This document shows, one piece after another, positions 10,591 through 23,400 of a DNA stretch of 64,000 nt. The notes beneath the pieces were generated by a model, which was not told the DNA's origin, ran no database searches, and saw only the letters and a list, made by a program, of their open reading frames with translations. Numbering within the stretch: the stretch's first letter is position 1; each line of letters begins with the position of its first letter. The position numbers and the translations under genes were made by a program. The stretch is taken from positions 457,621,576-457,685,575 of the forward strand of contig CM077116.1 of assembly GCA_039619475.1 (NCBI GenBank). The letters are read 5' to 3'. Source of the DNA: Icerya purchasi. Lineage: Eukaryota; Arthropoda; Insecta; Hemiptera; Monophlebidae.

Positions 10591-13500
10591 ATACTCTTTA
10601 AAAATACAAAATACAGTATGGAATAAATATAATTCTATTAATTCATTTGGTTTGTTGAAGAATTCTTGTATGGTAAATATTTTTTTCATCTGTGAGTAAA
10701 ATTTCGTGGACCGACGTTCTTCATATGTTCTTAATAAAGCGTAGGATTCAATGTACCGCACCTGTTTTAAATTTTCATTTAACAGATGAGGTGTATAGGT
10801 TTTATACGCACTAATATGTAAATTATTTTTCAAAATACGTGCCATAGTCCAAGGAATAACATTTATTCGACAAAATAAAATTTTTGCTTATATAAAAAGA
10901 GTTCCGTCGAATTTTTGCGCGGACAACATTCGTAACATTTTTGATTTTATAATTTTAAACTATCCGATTTCAGAATTTTTGGTAAGATTCATATTTTGAT
11001 AGAAATTTAATTTGGTTTCATTAAATTTTTATTTTGCGGTATCTGAAAAATATATTCTCTATTACTGATTATGTCCTAATAAAACAGTAAACTAAAAGCA
11101 CATGAACCGACTAAAAAAATTGCTGTACTATATTATAAACTTATTTTTATCACTTCTGTGTTCTTTTGCGTTTTAAATAACTAGAATTTTTATTTATTTT
11201 TAGACCCTCTCTCAAAATTTATCGACAACGCAACACTGCTAATGTACAGTTTAAATAATGAACAAATGTCTTTAAACTATTGTTTTTTCTTTACGCAAAA
11301 TGGTTAAAAATATAGCTTTAAAATAAATAGATATTATTATTAATAAATTTATTTGTAAATTTTTATCAATTTAAAATTTTTTTTTTTATATTTCAACCTC
11401 ATTTTATGGCTGTATTTTATAACGACGTTCACTATCTTAATTTTTGTTTTCGAGCATGTTTTTCATTTTTCATCAATTTATTGTCTTAAATGAAAAGAAA
11501 ACAAAAACGTGTGACATATACGTGAAAGATGTGGTTGTAGTTACATTCTCGGTATGGATATCAAAGTCATAGAACGCATAGTTTTCTTTACAGAGTGCGC
11601 TAAAGTTAAATTTCCATCATGGTACGTAAAGAATAATACTATAGATGACCTTAGCGTGGAGTATGTAGCTGATGTATTTAAAATGATGGCAATAGAACAT
11701 TAGGAGCGGTTATATAATATACGAACTGGACTGCAATTGCTCTACTGGACAATTCGCTACAAACGTAAGTGTGCAGACCAAAAGAATCCAAACCTTTAGA
11801 AAAAAAACTTATGAGAACCATTCAAACATAAGTTACTAATATAGAGACTAGTCATTGGATTACGAATCCTTCACGTCACAATCATTTGCCTTACCATCTA
11901 CTGATAACCAATAGCCTAGGAATGAATTCTAAAAAAAAAAAAAACTAAATTTCAAATATTTTTTTTTTACGAATTATTAAGCATTGCGTTTTAAGTATTA
12001 CGGTGAGTTCATGTACTAATGATAAACTTTATTAGATCCCAAACTGAAATCCAAAGTCTGACAATAAATTAATTAATTTTCTATATACAAGTACTGGGAA
12101 ATAAATAACTTTTATAACCGATTTCATTTGAAAAATTCGTCAGTTTATTTACTGGTACGGGAGTCAACGTTTAAGAAATATCGAGTAAGAAGTTGAGGGC
12201 AATTTTTTGAAAATTAAAATTATACTTTATGTTGTAATTTCAACGGTAAATTTTATATCGAATTTGTATTTTTGTTAAAATAAAAATTTTAAAATAATCA
12301 CGTTTTTATGTATATATATATATATATAAGTATATATGTATAACAAACGACTTTTCGTTTCCAATAACTAGTTCATTGCGAACATAGAAAATGCATAACA
12401 GACTTCATTAAAATTTGATTTGGCTATTTCGAGTACATAATAGTTATTAAAACTTTAACCCACCGCAGAAATAATTTTTGTATTACGTATTTCGGTTTAT
12501 TAAGAGGATTGAAGCATTTTAGTAAAATTTTGTTTTATCTGAAGAAAGGAGTTTGAATTTTGTAGCCTTACAAATTCGGGATTTACAATTAGAAATTTTA
12601 ACGTTAGATTTCAGACAAGTTTTATGGTTCAGAATTATTTTCACTGGGAAATGCTATGATTAGTGCAATATGAATTTCATTATTAAATTTTGTGATAATA
12701 AAATAAGTCATTACTTGAATTAGTGGCAGATCGGAAACTTAAACATTTACATTCGGCTGGTTAGTCTTTAGAGGTTAGCAACATAAGGGCAATGACCATA
12801 TCTGTTTTTAGCATTTTATTTGTTTATGTAATTTCGTCGATTAATCTGTTTCAGTATTGCTAATAAAGTGTTATTTAGTGCTACTTTCAGGTAATATTTT
12901 TTTTTACCTTCTTGGCAAAACGGAATCATGCTTTGTGATGACTACAGGGTATAACAGTGGCAGTGTTATTTTGCTGATTGTTTATTATTGAAAGTTATAT
13001 GATTCTTTTTTGTTTTTTTTGTTTTAAAAATGCTGAAACGTCCATAAAAAATCTTTCAAAAACCGACGAAATATGCTCCAAAAAAGAGCAATATTTGTTA
13101 AAGAAAAGGATTTATTTTCTGTTATTAACATGTTTAGCCTGCTTGGCAATAAAACTCGTTTCCAAAATATCGAGGACAAATATGATAAACACATTATATT
13201 ACGCATCTATGCATATATTTATCATTTAAATAAATACTTGATAGTCACTGATCAATTGTAAATAATGCGTTTATCTTGAATCAAAAAGTCGGGCATGAAT
13301 TATACAATTAGCGCATTTAAATATCCGCTCCGCATTGAAGCACACTACAATTAATATAACCATGACAATTGTCGAATTATTCACGGACTACAGAAAGCTT
13401 AACACAATACCAATAATTTAAAAAATATATATAAGTCGATGAAAAAAGTTAAATTGTTTTTTCTTATTTTTAAACTAAATATGGCTTTTCTTCAAAATCA

Positions 13501-13989
13501 TGTATTAAGAACTTTCGGCACGATAACTTCATGTTTTCCATATTTATTAAAAATGATCGCTTTTAAAATATCAAATGGATTTTTCTATAGCCTAACCAGC
13601 TGTTTTGTTTTGTTTGCCTTTTTTTTTTAAATACATTTGTTTAATATAATTTTTTCATGGAAAATTAAAACAGAAATTCTAATAAAAAAGCAGTTTTGAT
13701 TAACAGAAGAAAGCTTTATGGCATAGTTTTATTATTTTTTAAAATTAAAAAATCTGACTCAGATAAAAAAAATGATTACGAAGATTTAAAAAAGAAAAAG
13801 AAATGACTTTTTAAAATTACGGTGTTATTATGTTGACATAACTTTTTTTTCCCCCCAAATCGAATTGATGATAGTGTTACTGGCTAGTAAATTCCACCAA
13901 ATCAGGTTAAGTTAGAAAACACACAAAGAATAAAAATAAAAATAAAAAATAAATTAAGTAAATAGGGAACCGAATACAAATTAACTTCT
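10591..13989. other. AT-rich intergenic, no supported gene
   Basis: Short open frames exist on both strands (for example around 12978-13261 and 13439-13630) but they overlap each other, are biased to Phe/Ile/Lys and show no family resemblance. A small TA microsatellite sits near 12312-12336. Confidence 0.55.
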
Positions 13990-16285
13990 TATATTAACAA
14001 AATATACTACTCGAATGGTTATTTTCCCGTTTTTTTGGAAACGCCAACCAAGGGCAATGACCCATCATCCAAGAATTAGGAACAAAAGGATTAAATTTTA
14101 ATATATAGAGAAATGGAGGAAATGCTAAAGCTAGAACAACATCTGGTGAAGGAAAGGAAAGTATGTAGGAAGCACAAAAAGGAGTAGGCAGTTTAAGGTG
14201 TAAGAATTTAGTGTAAAGAAGGGTGCGCTCCTGCACAAGAAGAGAACATTCAAAAAGAGAATATGATCCGCATCAGAAACGCGGTCGTGATCCGAGGGAT
14301 GAAAATTACAATGTAGAGAAGAAATAATAGAAAAAAAGAGACGAAGGAAGACAATTATGGTTGAAACGAAGACGCGTTATGGAGGAAATAATGGAGCGAC
14401 TAAGACCAGGAAAATCTGCAAACCAATCCCCTGATGAGGGAAGAGGTTGTATTAGTTTTTAAAAGGAATGAGGATTAGAAAAAAGGAAGTAATGTATATA
14501 TGCGACCATGATTTGAAATGTGCTTGCTTAGATAGAAAAAGGATATTGTTAGCAGGAAATTTATTGGTAAATTTGCCATTGGACGGAGCAGAGCGAGCAA
14601 ACGAGTCAACTAGGTTATTGCCCGCGATGCCGCTATGACTGAAAATCCAAAGAAGATCGATTTGAATGGAACGAACTAAGAAAAGATTGACAATTAAGGA
14701 ATGAACAGAAAGGATAATGTACTCCTATGAAGGGAATGGAAAAGGAGCGTATATGGTCTGCAAGACGCTCATCGAGTCGGAACAGATAAGGTACGTGTTA
14801 TTATAGGAGAAAAGTGCAATGAGAAGAACTGTACGGAGTATTGCATACAATTCTGCAGTAAAAATAGAACAGAAGGAAGGAAGTTCATAAAGTTCGTAGT
14901 ATGGAAGCGAAGAAACAAAGAAGGAGGCCACGACGCCCTCATCGCTTTTGGAATCGTCCGTAAAAAGGAAATAAAGACCTCGAAGCCTCGCTGAACTCGC
15001 TTAAGGCGATTGGAGGTGAGAATTTAATGTGAGAAGGAAGGAAAAATAAATGAGGAGGATATAAAAGGTCTGAAAAGCTGAACGTAAAGAACGGGAGTTT
15101 AAGATATGTATAGATAAATGGAGAATAAGGAGAAAGACGCCAAGAAACAAGAGAAAGAATAGGAATCTTTAGGAAGGAAAACCGCCAATTAGCTGAAATG
15201 TAGAAATAAGCAGAAACTAATTTACAGGACTTAATAGGATGTTTTATGAGGAAGCAATCCCCGAGGAAGAATTTGCGTATGTGTAAAGAATGAATGTTGA
15301 CTTCTGAAAGTATTGCATGAATAGGAAAGGATTTCAGAACACAGCAAGGCAAAGACGGAGACATGAATTCTGGACTTTATTGGGCTTGGAAAGAAAATGT
15401 TTAGGAGCATTGCTGTGAATGAAAGAACAATAATCAAGTTTGGAAAGAATAATAGATTTATACAGAATAAGAAGAACATTGGGGTCGCTACCCCATTTGT
15501 GTGGAGAAAGAGCCTTTAATAAATTTCTTAAGGCAGGAAGTATATAAATAAGAAATATGCTCATGGAAGGACAATTGGCCGTCTAGAAAAAAACCAAGAT
15601 AGAAAAAGGACTTAACCAATGGAATAGATAAGTTGTTTAAAGAGATATTAATTAAGGAAGCATTATATGAACTAAAGGAGAAAACCATACAAGCAGATTT
15701 AGAGGAAGAAATGGTTGGATGGATGTTGAATAGAGCGGATTCAAGCATATTCAACGAATTATTGAGTTCATCATTAGCAGAAATAATGGAAGTTGAGGTG
15801 TAATAAACGAGAATATCATCCGTGAAAAGGAATGTGGAGAAGCTAATTCAAGCGAGTATATATTAAAAAGAGTAGGATTTAAACATGACCCTCGAAGAAG
15901 ACCATGGAGCACACATCTAGAGTCAGAAAAAGAAGGAACAGAAAGATGAATGGTTTTATTTTGAAAGAGTTGAATTATTACAGACGAAAGTTAAACAGGA
16001 ATGCCGGTTGAAATCATCTTATTTTTAAGGGATGGAAGATAAACATTATCGAAAGCAGAGACTACATCGCAAAGGCAACGACCGTACATTTTCTTTCGAG
16101 AAGAGCTTTGTATATATCGGAAAAAAGAGACTAATGCAGTCAGAAGGATCAAGACTAGGAGAAAAACCGAACGTATTGTTGGAGACCAAATTATTGTGGT
16201 CCAGCCACCAAACAAGGCGCCGGTTAAGCATACTCTCGAATAGTTTTCCTAAACAAGGACCCGAAGAAATTGGACGAACCTGAAC
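13990..16285 (-). mobile_element. Decayed LINE (RT + RNase H, I/R1-like), minus strand
   Basis: Reading from 16285 down, RT and later domains appear in order but in shifting frames: RPISSGPCLGKLFESML, LVWWLDHNNLVSNNTFGFS, then YGRCLCDVVSAFDNVYL, then a thumb region (KLDYCSFIHSNAPK, QNSCLRLCL), then an RNase H piece (SIFTAELYAILRTVLL, YLICSDSMSVLQ at about 14931-14760), and finally a C-terminal motif SDADHILFECSL near 14260. At least six frame changes or stops interrupt it. The 5' end abuts an opposite-strand LINE. No target-site duplication was identified. Clade assignment is approximate. Confidence 0.82.
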
Positions 16286-16412
16286 GATATAAATATATGC
16301 CACCGATTGCCGAAATCGAGCAGATAGTCGCACGTCAACATAGTTGTCAGGTTCTGTCGACGAGTGAGCAAATATTCGCTGTTTAAAAGTTGCCGAACAA
16401 AACGGCCGGTTT

Positions 16413-16654
16413 TAAAGGATATCGGCTTTAATGAACCGACCGCCTTAACCATACAAAACATATATATGTTAATGAAAACCTCTCCGCAGATAATAATATT
16501 CATTTTCTTTGCTGCACGTGCATTAAAACAAAGAGGATGGAAGTATATATGGACTCGGGAAGGGAAAATATTTGGTAGAAGGGACGAAAATTCACCGATT
16601 ATCCCCTTCCAATCTAAAGTGCAAATTGAGTCTTTTATGAAAAGTAATTATTGA
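16413..16654 (+). pseudogene. LINE ORF1 remnant with FP-type C-terminal domain
   Basis: Frames around here give IYVNENLSADNN, then FFAARALKQRGWKYIWTREG, then KIFGRRDENSPIIP. The aromatic-basic pattern (arALK..G.kyiWTReGKIFvRrDeN) is that of the FP-type domain found in ORF1 of several insect LINEs and named after a baculovirus protein. A frameshift separates the first piece from the rest, and the frame ends at TGA around 16652. It precedes an endonuclease/RT region on the same strand, the right order for ORF1 then ORF2. Confidence 0.65.
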
Positions 16655-16731
16655 CTAAATAATGTTACGGGTCGTATTTTTCAAAATTTAGGAAGTACCG
16701 ATTTCATTGTTTTTTATTACGTAATGGTAAT

Positions 16732-16757
16732 GGTGTGTGTGTGTGTGTGTGTGTGTT
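16732..16757. repeat. (GT)n microsatellite
   Basis: About 12 GT units, located between the ORF1 remnant and the ORF2 remnant of the LINE. Confidence 0.9.
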
Positions 16758-17415
16758 TCTTCTATTTTATTTTATTTTTAGGAAGTGTAAAAATGTGTGT
16801 GATGCGATCTTTATTCATGATTTGTACTTGTACGGCAGAAATAATAATCAAACCATTGTTAATTTATGTTATTTCTACCTTTCATTTTTTTATTTTTTGG
16901 ACCTATGATTCTTATATTTACTTCTAACAATTTATTTTGTCTTTCTGAAGTTATTTTTCTTTAACATTGTGTATAGTAATTTATTTTCTTTAATAATTTA
17001 CAATTATTAATTCAATTTTTACTTTCAATTTAAGTTGTTTTCTTATTATTACCTTATAGATTCGTTAACTTATAGCTATTCGATATTTCTGTTATGTAAT
17101 GAAATATCTGTTTGCTGTCTCTTAACATTATTAGTTGTACCAGTACTACTATTGTTAGTTTAAGTTCTTGTTACAATAATAATAGTTATGTTCGTAATAT
17201 TATTATCGTATGTTTTTATTTATATCTATTCTTTATTTTATGCTGGTACAACCGTATTTCTATCAAAACATGGTTGTGTTATTTTAATAGTTGCTTTATT
17301 TCTGTTTTTATTTCATCTCTGCTGAGTATAACATGCTGTTAATCCTAACAGAATTAAACATTATACTCGTATATCAATCACCTACTACTAATAACATTAA
17401 TGATTATGGCGTACA

Positions 17416-20125
17416 TTGAGTTTATTATTTACTTCCATGGAGCGGAAAACCCTTAAAGTATTTGTTATGAATATAAGAAGTCTGCGGAAACATTTTGATG
17501 ATTTCAATATATATTTAAAGCAACTTCCTACAACCTACCATTTAATTATTCGCACTGAAACTTGGCTTTACAGTGAAGAGTTGAGTCGATTTAGCATACC
17601 TGGTTATATACAAGAGGCTTAGTGTATTGAGGATAGGAAATCAGGGGGAGTAATTGTTTTTGTCGCTGATTGGCTCCAATATAACAATATTAATCTAGCC
17701 ATAAAAACTGGAAATGTAGTAGGCTTAACCCTTTCCACTGCATCTCTGAGTAATATTACAATTATTTCCTTTTATAGATTCTGCGACTCTAAATATCATG
17801 CTTTTATTTTGGAATTAAATCAAATAGTTCACGGTTCATCCCGCAATTGTATAATAACTGGAGATATGAATATAAACCTGTTGAATGAGAGAAGTTGTAG
17901 TGATTAATTAAATTTATTATATTCTAGTGGCTTCATTAGTATTGCAAATCAACCAACCTATAAAAGACCAGGAGATAATTATGTATCTTGTTTGGATCAC
18001 GTATTCATACGCGGGCTTAATAATTTATTCAGTTCAAACTATTTTCTTGATACGATTGATCTAGATTTTTCCGATTATAGCGGTATGATGGTAGAATTAC
18101 TACTGCAATCAAATATCACGGTAAAATCTAATAACTCTGGGGCTTACTATTCAACTCTTTCAGAAAGAATTACATAAGTTCAGCATTAATCCAATATATT
18201 TATTACAATACAGTACCACTAAATGATAAATTTGACTGGTTCATACACCAAATTTCTGCAATTATAAAACGTTGTAAAATAATCGTATAGACCAAAGCTA
18301 GGGAATGTAAGCGATCCCCATGGGTTACTAATGAAGTTATACGTTTAACTAAAATTAAAAACGAAGCGTATAATTTGCTCAAACTCTCTCCGAGTAATAC
18401 GACTTTAGTAAATAATTATAAAAATGCTTCAACAAGAAAGGTTCAGAAAACTGTCAGGAGGACTAAAAAACAATATTACACTACCCTTCTAGATAAATGT
18501 AAGATAAATCAAAAAAACTATTGGTATGCAGTTAAAAATACAATTGGAAGAAAAAAGCACGGTATTGAAGAAATCAAACTTGACGGAATAAAAATAAAAG
18601 TTGATGGCAATGAACATCTCGTTGCTGAGCACTTCAACAAATATTTTAAAGAAAGTGTAAGATAAATTTCGGATAATTGCGATAACAATGATCGGGAAAT
18701 AGATGAACCATTCTTTTCTTTAAGTTTAAATTCATTTGTTTTTATTAATTTCATAATAGATGATGTTAAATTTGCTATATTATCTTTACCGAACAAATCT
18801 TCCTTTGGGCTTGATGGTATATCAATAAAAATAATAAAAGACAATATCAATTATTTCGCCAAACCGTCATGTTTCTTGTTTAATGAATCTTTTAATGAAG
18901 GGATATTTACTGATATATTAAAATTGCCAGTCTATAAAGGTGATGATAAAAAAGAAATTTCAAATTACAGACCAATATGTATATTGTCAACTATCGCAAA
19001 AATTTTTGAGAAATGCGTAAAAAAGGTTCTTCTAAATTTCTTACAAAATCAAAATTTCTTCAGTGCTAATCAGTATGGGTTTTTTCCAGACATGGGAACA
19101 GATGTAGCCCTTTTTGAACATATCTCTTATATTACATAAAATTTAGAAGACAGCAGGCCAGTGACAGCGGTGTATTTTGACATAAGAAAAGTTTTTGACA
19201 CGGTAAATCATGGTATATTGTTAAAGAAACTTTATGCTTCTCGTTTAAGAGGGAATGTGTATAATTGGTTCCGAATATACCTCATAAATAGAAGTTATGT
19301 AACAAAAATAAACGGTGTGTTAAGCAATAAACTTCTACAGGAATCTGGTATGCCGCAAGGAAGTATTTTTGGTCCCTACTTATTTTTAATAGATATCAAT
19401 GACTCATGCGATTTGACTATAAATGGTAAAATTTTTACTTATGCTGACGATGCAGTTTTGGTCATGACTTCACGCTTTCCTGAAAAATTACAGATATTAA
19501 TTCAAAAGGATGTTAATAATATTTCTTGGTAGTTGCAACATAACAAGTTAGTTTTGAATGAAAACAAAACTAAGTTTATGATTTATACTTTTTTTTTTTT
19601 TCTTTTTCGTGCTCAGTTACCCAGCGGCAGCATAAGCATTAGTCGATCGGAAAAAATTGCTACTGTAGAGCTGGAATTCATTCGTTTCACATCCGAGATA
19701 TTAGCGACGGAGTTATTTACACTTATCAAGCTCAAAACCAGTGGGATTACTTTCAAGTTTTCTATAGTAACAATATTTCAATTAACCGTGTTTATGAAAT
19801 CAAATACCTGGCTTTAATTTTAAACTATAAACTTAATTGGCAGCACACCATACCCATTACTGTGAAAAGAAGTTAAGAAGGCTAAATTATATTTTTTATT
19901 ATTTAAACGATTTCTTCTCTCCGGAACATTTGCATAGACTATATCTAAGACTGTACTAGCCAGTTCTTAATTATGGCATCATACATTGGGGTAGTGCAGC
20001 GTCCATTCATATACGTTCCATAGAAAATTTGCAAAAAGCAGTAAATATCCTTCTGGAATGACCAATGTACAGCCTACATACAACTGTCTTAAATCTGCAA
20101 ATTAAATTAGACGAAATACATATAC
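17416..20125 (+). pseudogene. LINE ORF2 remnant: endonuclease and reverse transcriptase (CR1-superfamily-like)
   Basis: The endonuclease begins near 17449 (LKVFVMNIRSLRKHFDDF, TETWLYSEE) and includes TGDMNINLL at about 17862 and CLDHVFIRG at about 17990. A linker (18375-18665, VRRTKKQYYTTLLDKCK) precedes RT blocks: NYRPICILSTIAKIFEKCV (18963), VYFDIRKVFDTVNHGILL (19170), ESGMPQGSIFGPYLF (19340) and the catalytic YADD in TYADDAVLV (about 19440). The thumb continues in other frames to about 20125 (NYKLNWQHTIPI, LNYGIIHWGSA). Numerous stops and shifts make it inactive. An unrelated-looking stretch around 19590-19800 interrupts the palm-thumb link. The 3' end abuts a minus-strand LINE piece. Confidence 0.82.
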
Positions 20126-20640
20126 TGAGGTGATAAACCTTTGTGTATGGAAATATTTGCCGGTATTCTGATTGTTGTATATATAACCTAACCAATCCGC
20201 TTTACTGCATCTATTTTTACCCAGTATGTCGGAAAGGAAAATGAATGAGAATTTAATATATGACTTGCACGCTTCTTTTGCAATAAAATTAGCTTTTTGA
20301 TTCCGTAAAATCTCACGATAACTTAGAAACCAGCAAAACTTAATGACTTTATTATTTTGAAGTGACAACAAAGAACTTAGATCGCCCGAGAAAAAATGCA
20401 AATTCCCCTTTAGACTGTAAAGATGAAAGCCTCCGGAAGTAACCTAAATCCGTACTTCATATTTCGTATAATAAATCCTGCATCGACTTTTTGATCAGGT
20501 CTACTGAATTAGCACCATCTGTAAAAATCAACCAATAATTAGGATATGTTTTTTTTATGTTGCTCAGAAAAGAAAAGTTTACAATATTTTCAGGCCAAAA
20601 TCAATATTAACGTCTAATTTAATAAAATTAAGGTCGTACG
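20126..20640 (-). mobile_element. LINE RNase H fragment, minus strand
   Basis: Reading down from 20640, shifted frames give NIKKTYPNYWLIFTDGANS (the RNase H TDG motif), DAGFIIRNMKYGFRLLPEA, DLSSLLSLQNNKVIKFCW and RNQKANFIAKEACKS, ending TGKYFHTQ. These are successive parts of a LINE RNase H domain and its tail. It is opposite in strand to the LINE ending at 20125, so two different insertions meet here. Confidence 0.68.
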
Positions 20641-23390
20641 TTAAATTAAAATAATTTGATAGGAAAGCATAATGGATGAACTGTACTTGTGATATTTACT
20701 TATTCTGTTGACAAGAAGAGGCATTTTATGGTGAACAAAGCTCTAAGTATAATTAATTGCATTGTTTTATGACTCGCGGATACTTATAATTGCAACACTT
20801 AATTAAAAATTTGTCTGTTAGATCATTTTTTGTAATATGTAAAGGAGTAATTTTAGTTTTCTTTGGAGGCGGTCAGTTGAGAATCATCTTATGTTACAAA
20901 TAGTTAATTGTAACCCAAGATTCTTTTAAAATGAAATATAACTTCTTTAATTGTCGGCTAAATTATATTTATTCATTTTTTTATTATTAGGGAAATGTTT
21001 AACTGCTTTCTTCGTAATGTTGCTAGGTTATGTGCATTATTTTTTAGTATTGATTTAATCTTTTTTTTTTTTTTAAAGTTGATTTATTCATTTAGATGAA
21101 CTATTCTGTCTGCTTAATTTCTTTAAATTAGCATGATCTATTTTCTTTTCCTCATCTGAAGGAAAGATGATATTGTTCGTTTTAAGGGAAAATCTGAAAT
21201 AGGAATTAATTGATTTGGAACGATATAACATGTTTTTCTTTGGTTTACATGAAGGATGGTTTAAGGTTCGCTGTCTTGATTATTCTGCGAAATGAGAGGA
21301 AAATTATTATTTTTTTTGAATAGCAATAAAAAGTGATTTCTAATAACACGTTGTTGTAAGGTTTTCCCGATGATAAAGAGCAGCTAGTGCTAACAAAGTT
21401 TCTTGGAAATTAAGATTGATACTATAAATACATTTATTTGGGTTTGTCTTTTTCTTTCTGGACATGAATTGTCTGTAGCCCTGCGTAAGCTTCTTTTAAA
21501 TATTGCATTCCATTACTTCAAAAAGATGTCTAGAGTTGCCCTTCCACTACCTAGCTAGATGACCGTATGGACATCTAAAAAACACTCGTAACGTGTACAT
21601 CCGATACAGGCTTCACAAACAAATCTAACATTCCATTAAAATATATGCGATGGTGGAAGAGCTAGCAATGCATTTAACTCGTATATTTAATCATCTAACA
21701 TTAATTAAGAAACGGTAGTAGTTAATCATATTGATAAACTGATTTTCAGAATACTTATTATGTACACTCTTGACACCAAATGAAGAAACCAAATATGCTG
21801 AAATGTAAGCTTTACAACAGCTCGTTTTTGGAAGCACTGGCACGTGACTAAATTACTGGCAAAAAATGATGATGACAAGTGAATTATTACCCCATTTCAT
21901 CTTACCTTCTAAGTTTCAGTAAAATCATTCCATTTATTTCCTTTTAAAACTGCAGCAATTTTTAAAGCACTAATGGCTATCCATCTTGAGCCGAGTTTTT
22001 GGAGTTATTCAGCAAAAACTTTGAAATTTTTTCTTCTTCGAATTAAATTTATATCGGTTGAATAAATATTTAAATAATTATTACTAGACTATCTAAATAC
22101 TGAATTATTCAGTTTAATATTTGTATTGTTATAAACATTTTTATTGTGACTGTCACTGCTGTTACAAGTATTATTACTGGCCTTATTACTATTATCATTG
22201 ACGTTATCGCTCGCTATTAATTTCTGTCTGTACCGTATGTGAGGAACTAATTTCTTTGTTTTTACTGTTATTATCTTATCGATCCGTGTATTGTTCCCTG
22301 TTACGATCGAATTATGTAACTGCACTTGATCGAACTCTGAGTTACATACTAATTTTCAACTGCCAATTAAAAATTAGTACAATGGTTCTCCAACATTCCT
22401 AACTGAGCACCATCAAAAATTTTTAAGGCATTCATAACGTACCGAATCTAATTATTAAGAATAAGGTCTGTATCTTCTATTTTGGTATTTGTCTCAGGCT
22501 TCTCAGCAGATTTCTCCACAACCCAGTTCGATTAAATGTTCGGAAGGTAGCTAGGAGTATTTGGGTCAAGAACAAATAATTTGAGTTTCGAATCCGAGGT
22601 CTCAAGCATTACAGTGCAACAACATTTTAACTTTTTATTATATTTAAAAAATATGTTCATATATTCGAAAGACTTATAGCTTTAATATTAATTTTCATTT
22701 GTGTAAACTATTTACAGAACAAAAAATTAATGAAAAAAAAAATATTTTTCACAAAACTATGCAATATGTTAAAAACGGTTCTATTTATTTGTAATATTCA
22801 ATACACTGTAGTTTAAAAATTAGTAGTTTTATTTGTTTGTTTTTTTTTTTTGGTTTTAAATAATTGAGGCGAGCCCAAAATCATGGCAATCCTGCTTACG
22901 CAATCTGCGTCCTATACTTTGATAAATATTAATATTTAAAAATTAATTGTATATTTACAAATGTTCATAAAAAAAACTTAGTAATATTTCACTTTATTAA
23001 TTAATGCATACGTTTCCTTTCGGTTTTAAACAGATAATTTACCGCGAAAAAATACTACAAGCAAATATATATACGAATATTTAGAACTCGTTAGTAGAGA
23101 AATTTTCTGATATCACGCTGAAATTTACAAAACTGAAAAATACTAACCGGTGCATCGAATGCAACATATCTAATGAAAAGCTCAAATTTAAGTATTACAT
23201 ACAAAATAATAGTTCTAATTAAACGCGCGTATTATTCGAAAAATATTAACGAAATGCAATTAATTAGTGCCTCTATATAGATAAAGAGCTGCAATTTGTT
23301 CAGACTGGAAGACAAGATAAAAAAAATAAAAAGGCAAACCAGAACGTGCTTTTCTGCTAATAGTAAAAAATCCTAAATAAAAAACCGATA
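20641..23390. other. AT-rich intergenic, no supported gene
   Basis: Only short frames of biased composition are present. A weak tRNA-like box B resemblance near 22600 on the minus strand was not convincing. Confidence 0.55.
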
Positions 23391-23396
23391 TTTATT
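23391..23396 (-). terminator. Candidate polyadenylation signal of Sec6
   Basis: On the minus strand AATAAA follows the Sec6 stop codon after four bases. This is unusually close, so another signal further downstream may be the one used. Confidence 0.4.
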
Positions 23397-23400
23397 AATT

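Noticed and set aside
11554..11703. A 49-codon frame starting MDIKVIERIVFFTEC
   Set aside because: Too short, with no family resemblance and no supporting signals.
12978..13630. Overlapping short open frames on both strands
   Set aside because: Low-complexity AT-rich translation, mutual overlap, no recognisable domain and no splice context.
20007..20195. Minus-strand frame over the plus LINE thumb region
   Set aside because: Shadow of the plus-strand LINE ORF2; the real minus-strand RNase H remnant begins at about 20126.
22560..22620. tRNA/SINE-like box B on the minus strand
   Set aside because: Only one weak motif (GGATTCGAAACTC) and no box A at the right spacing.
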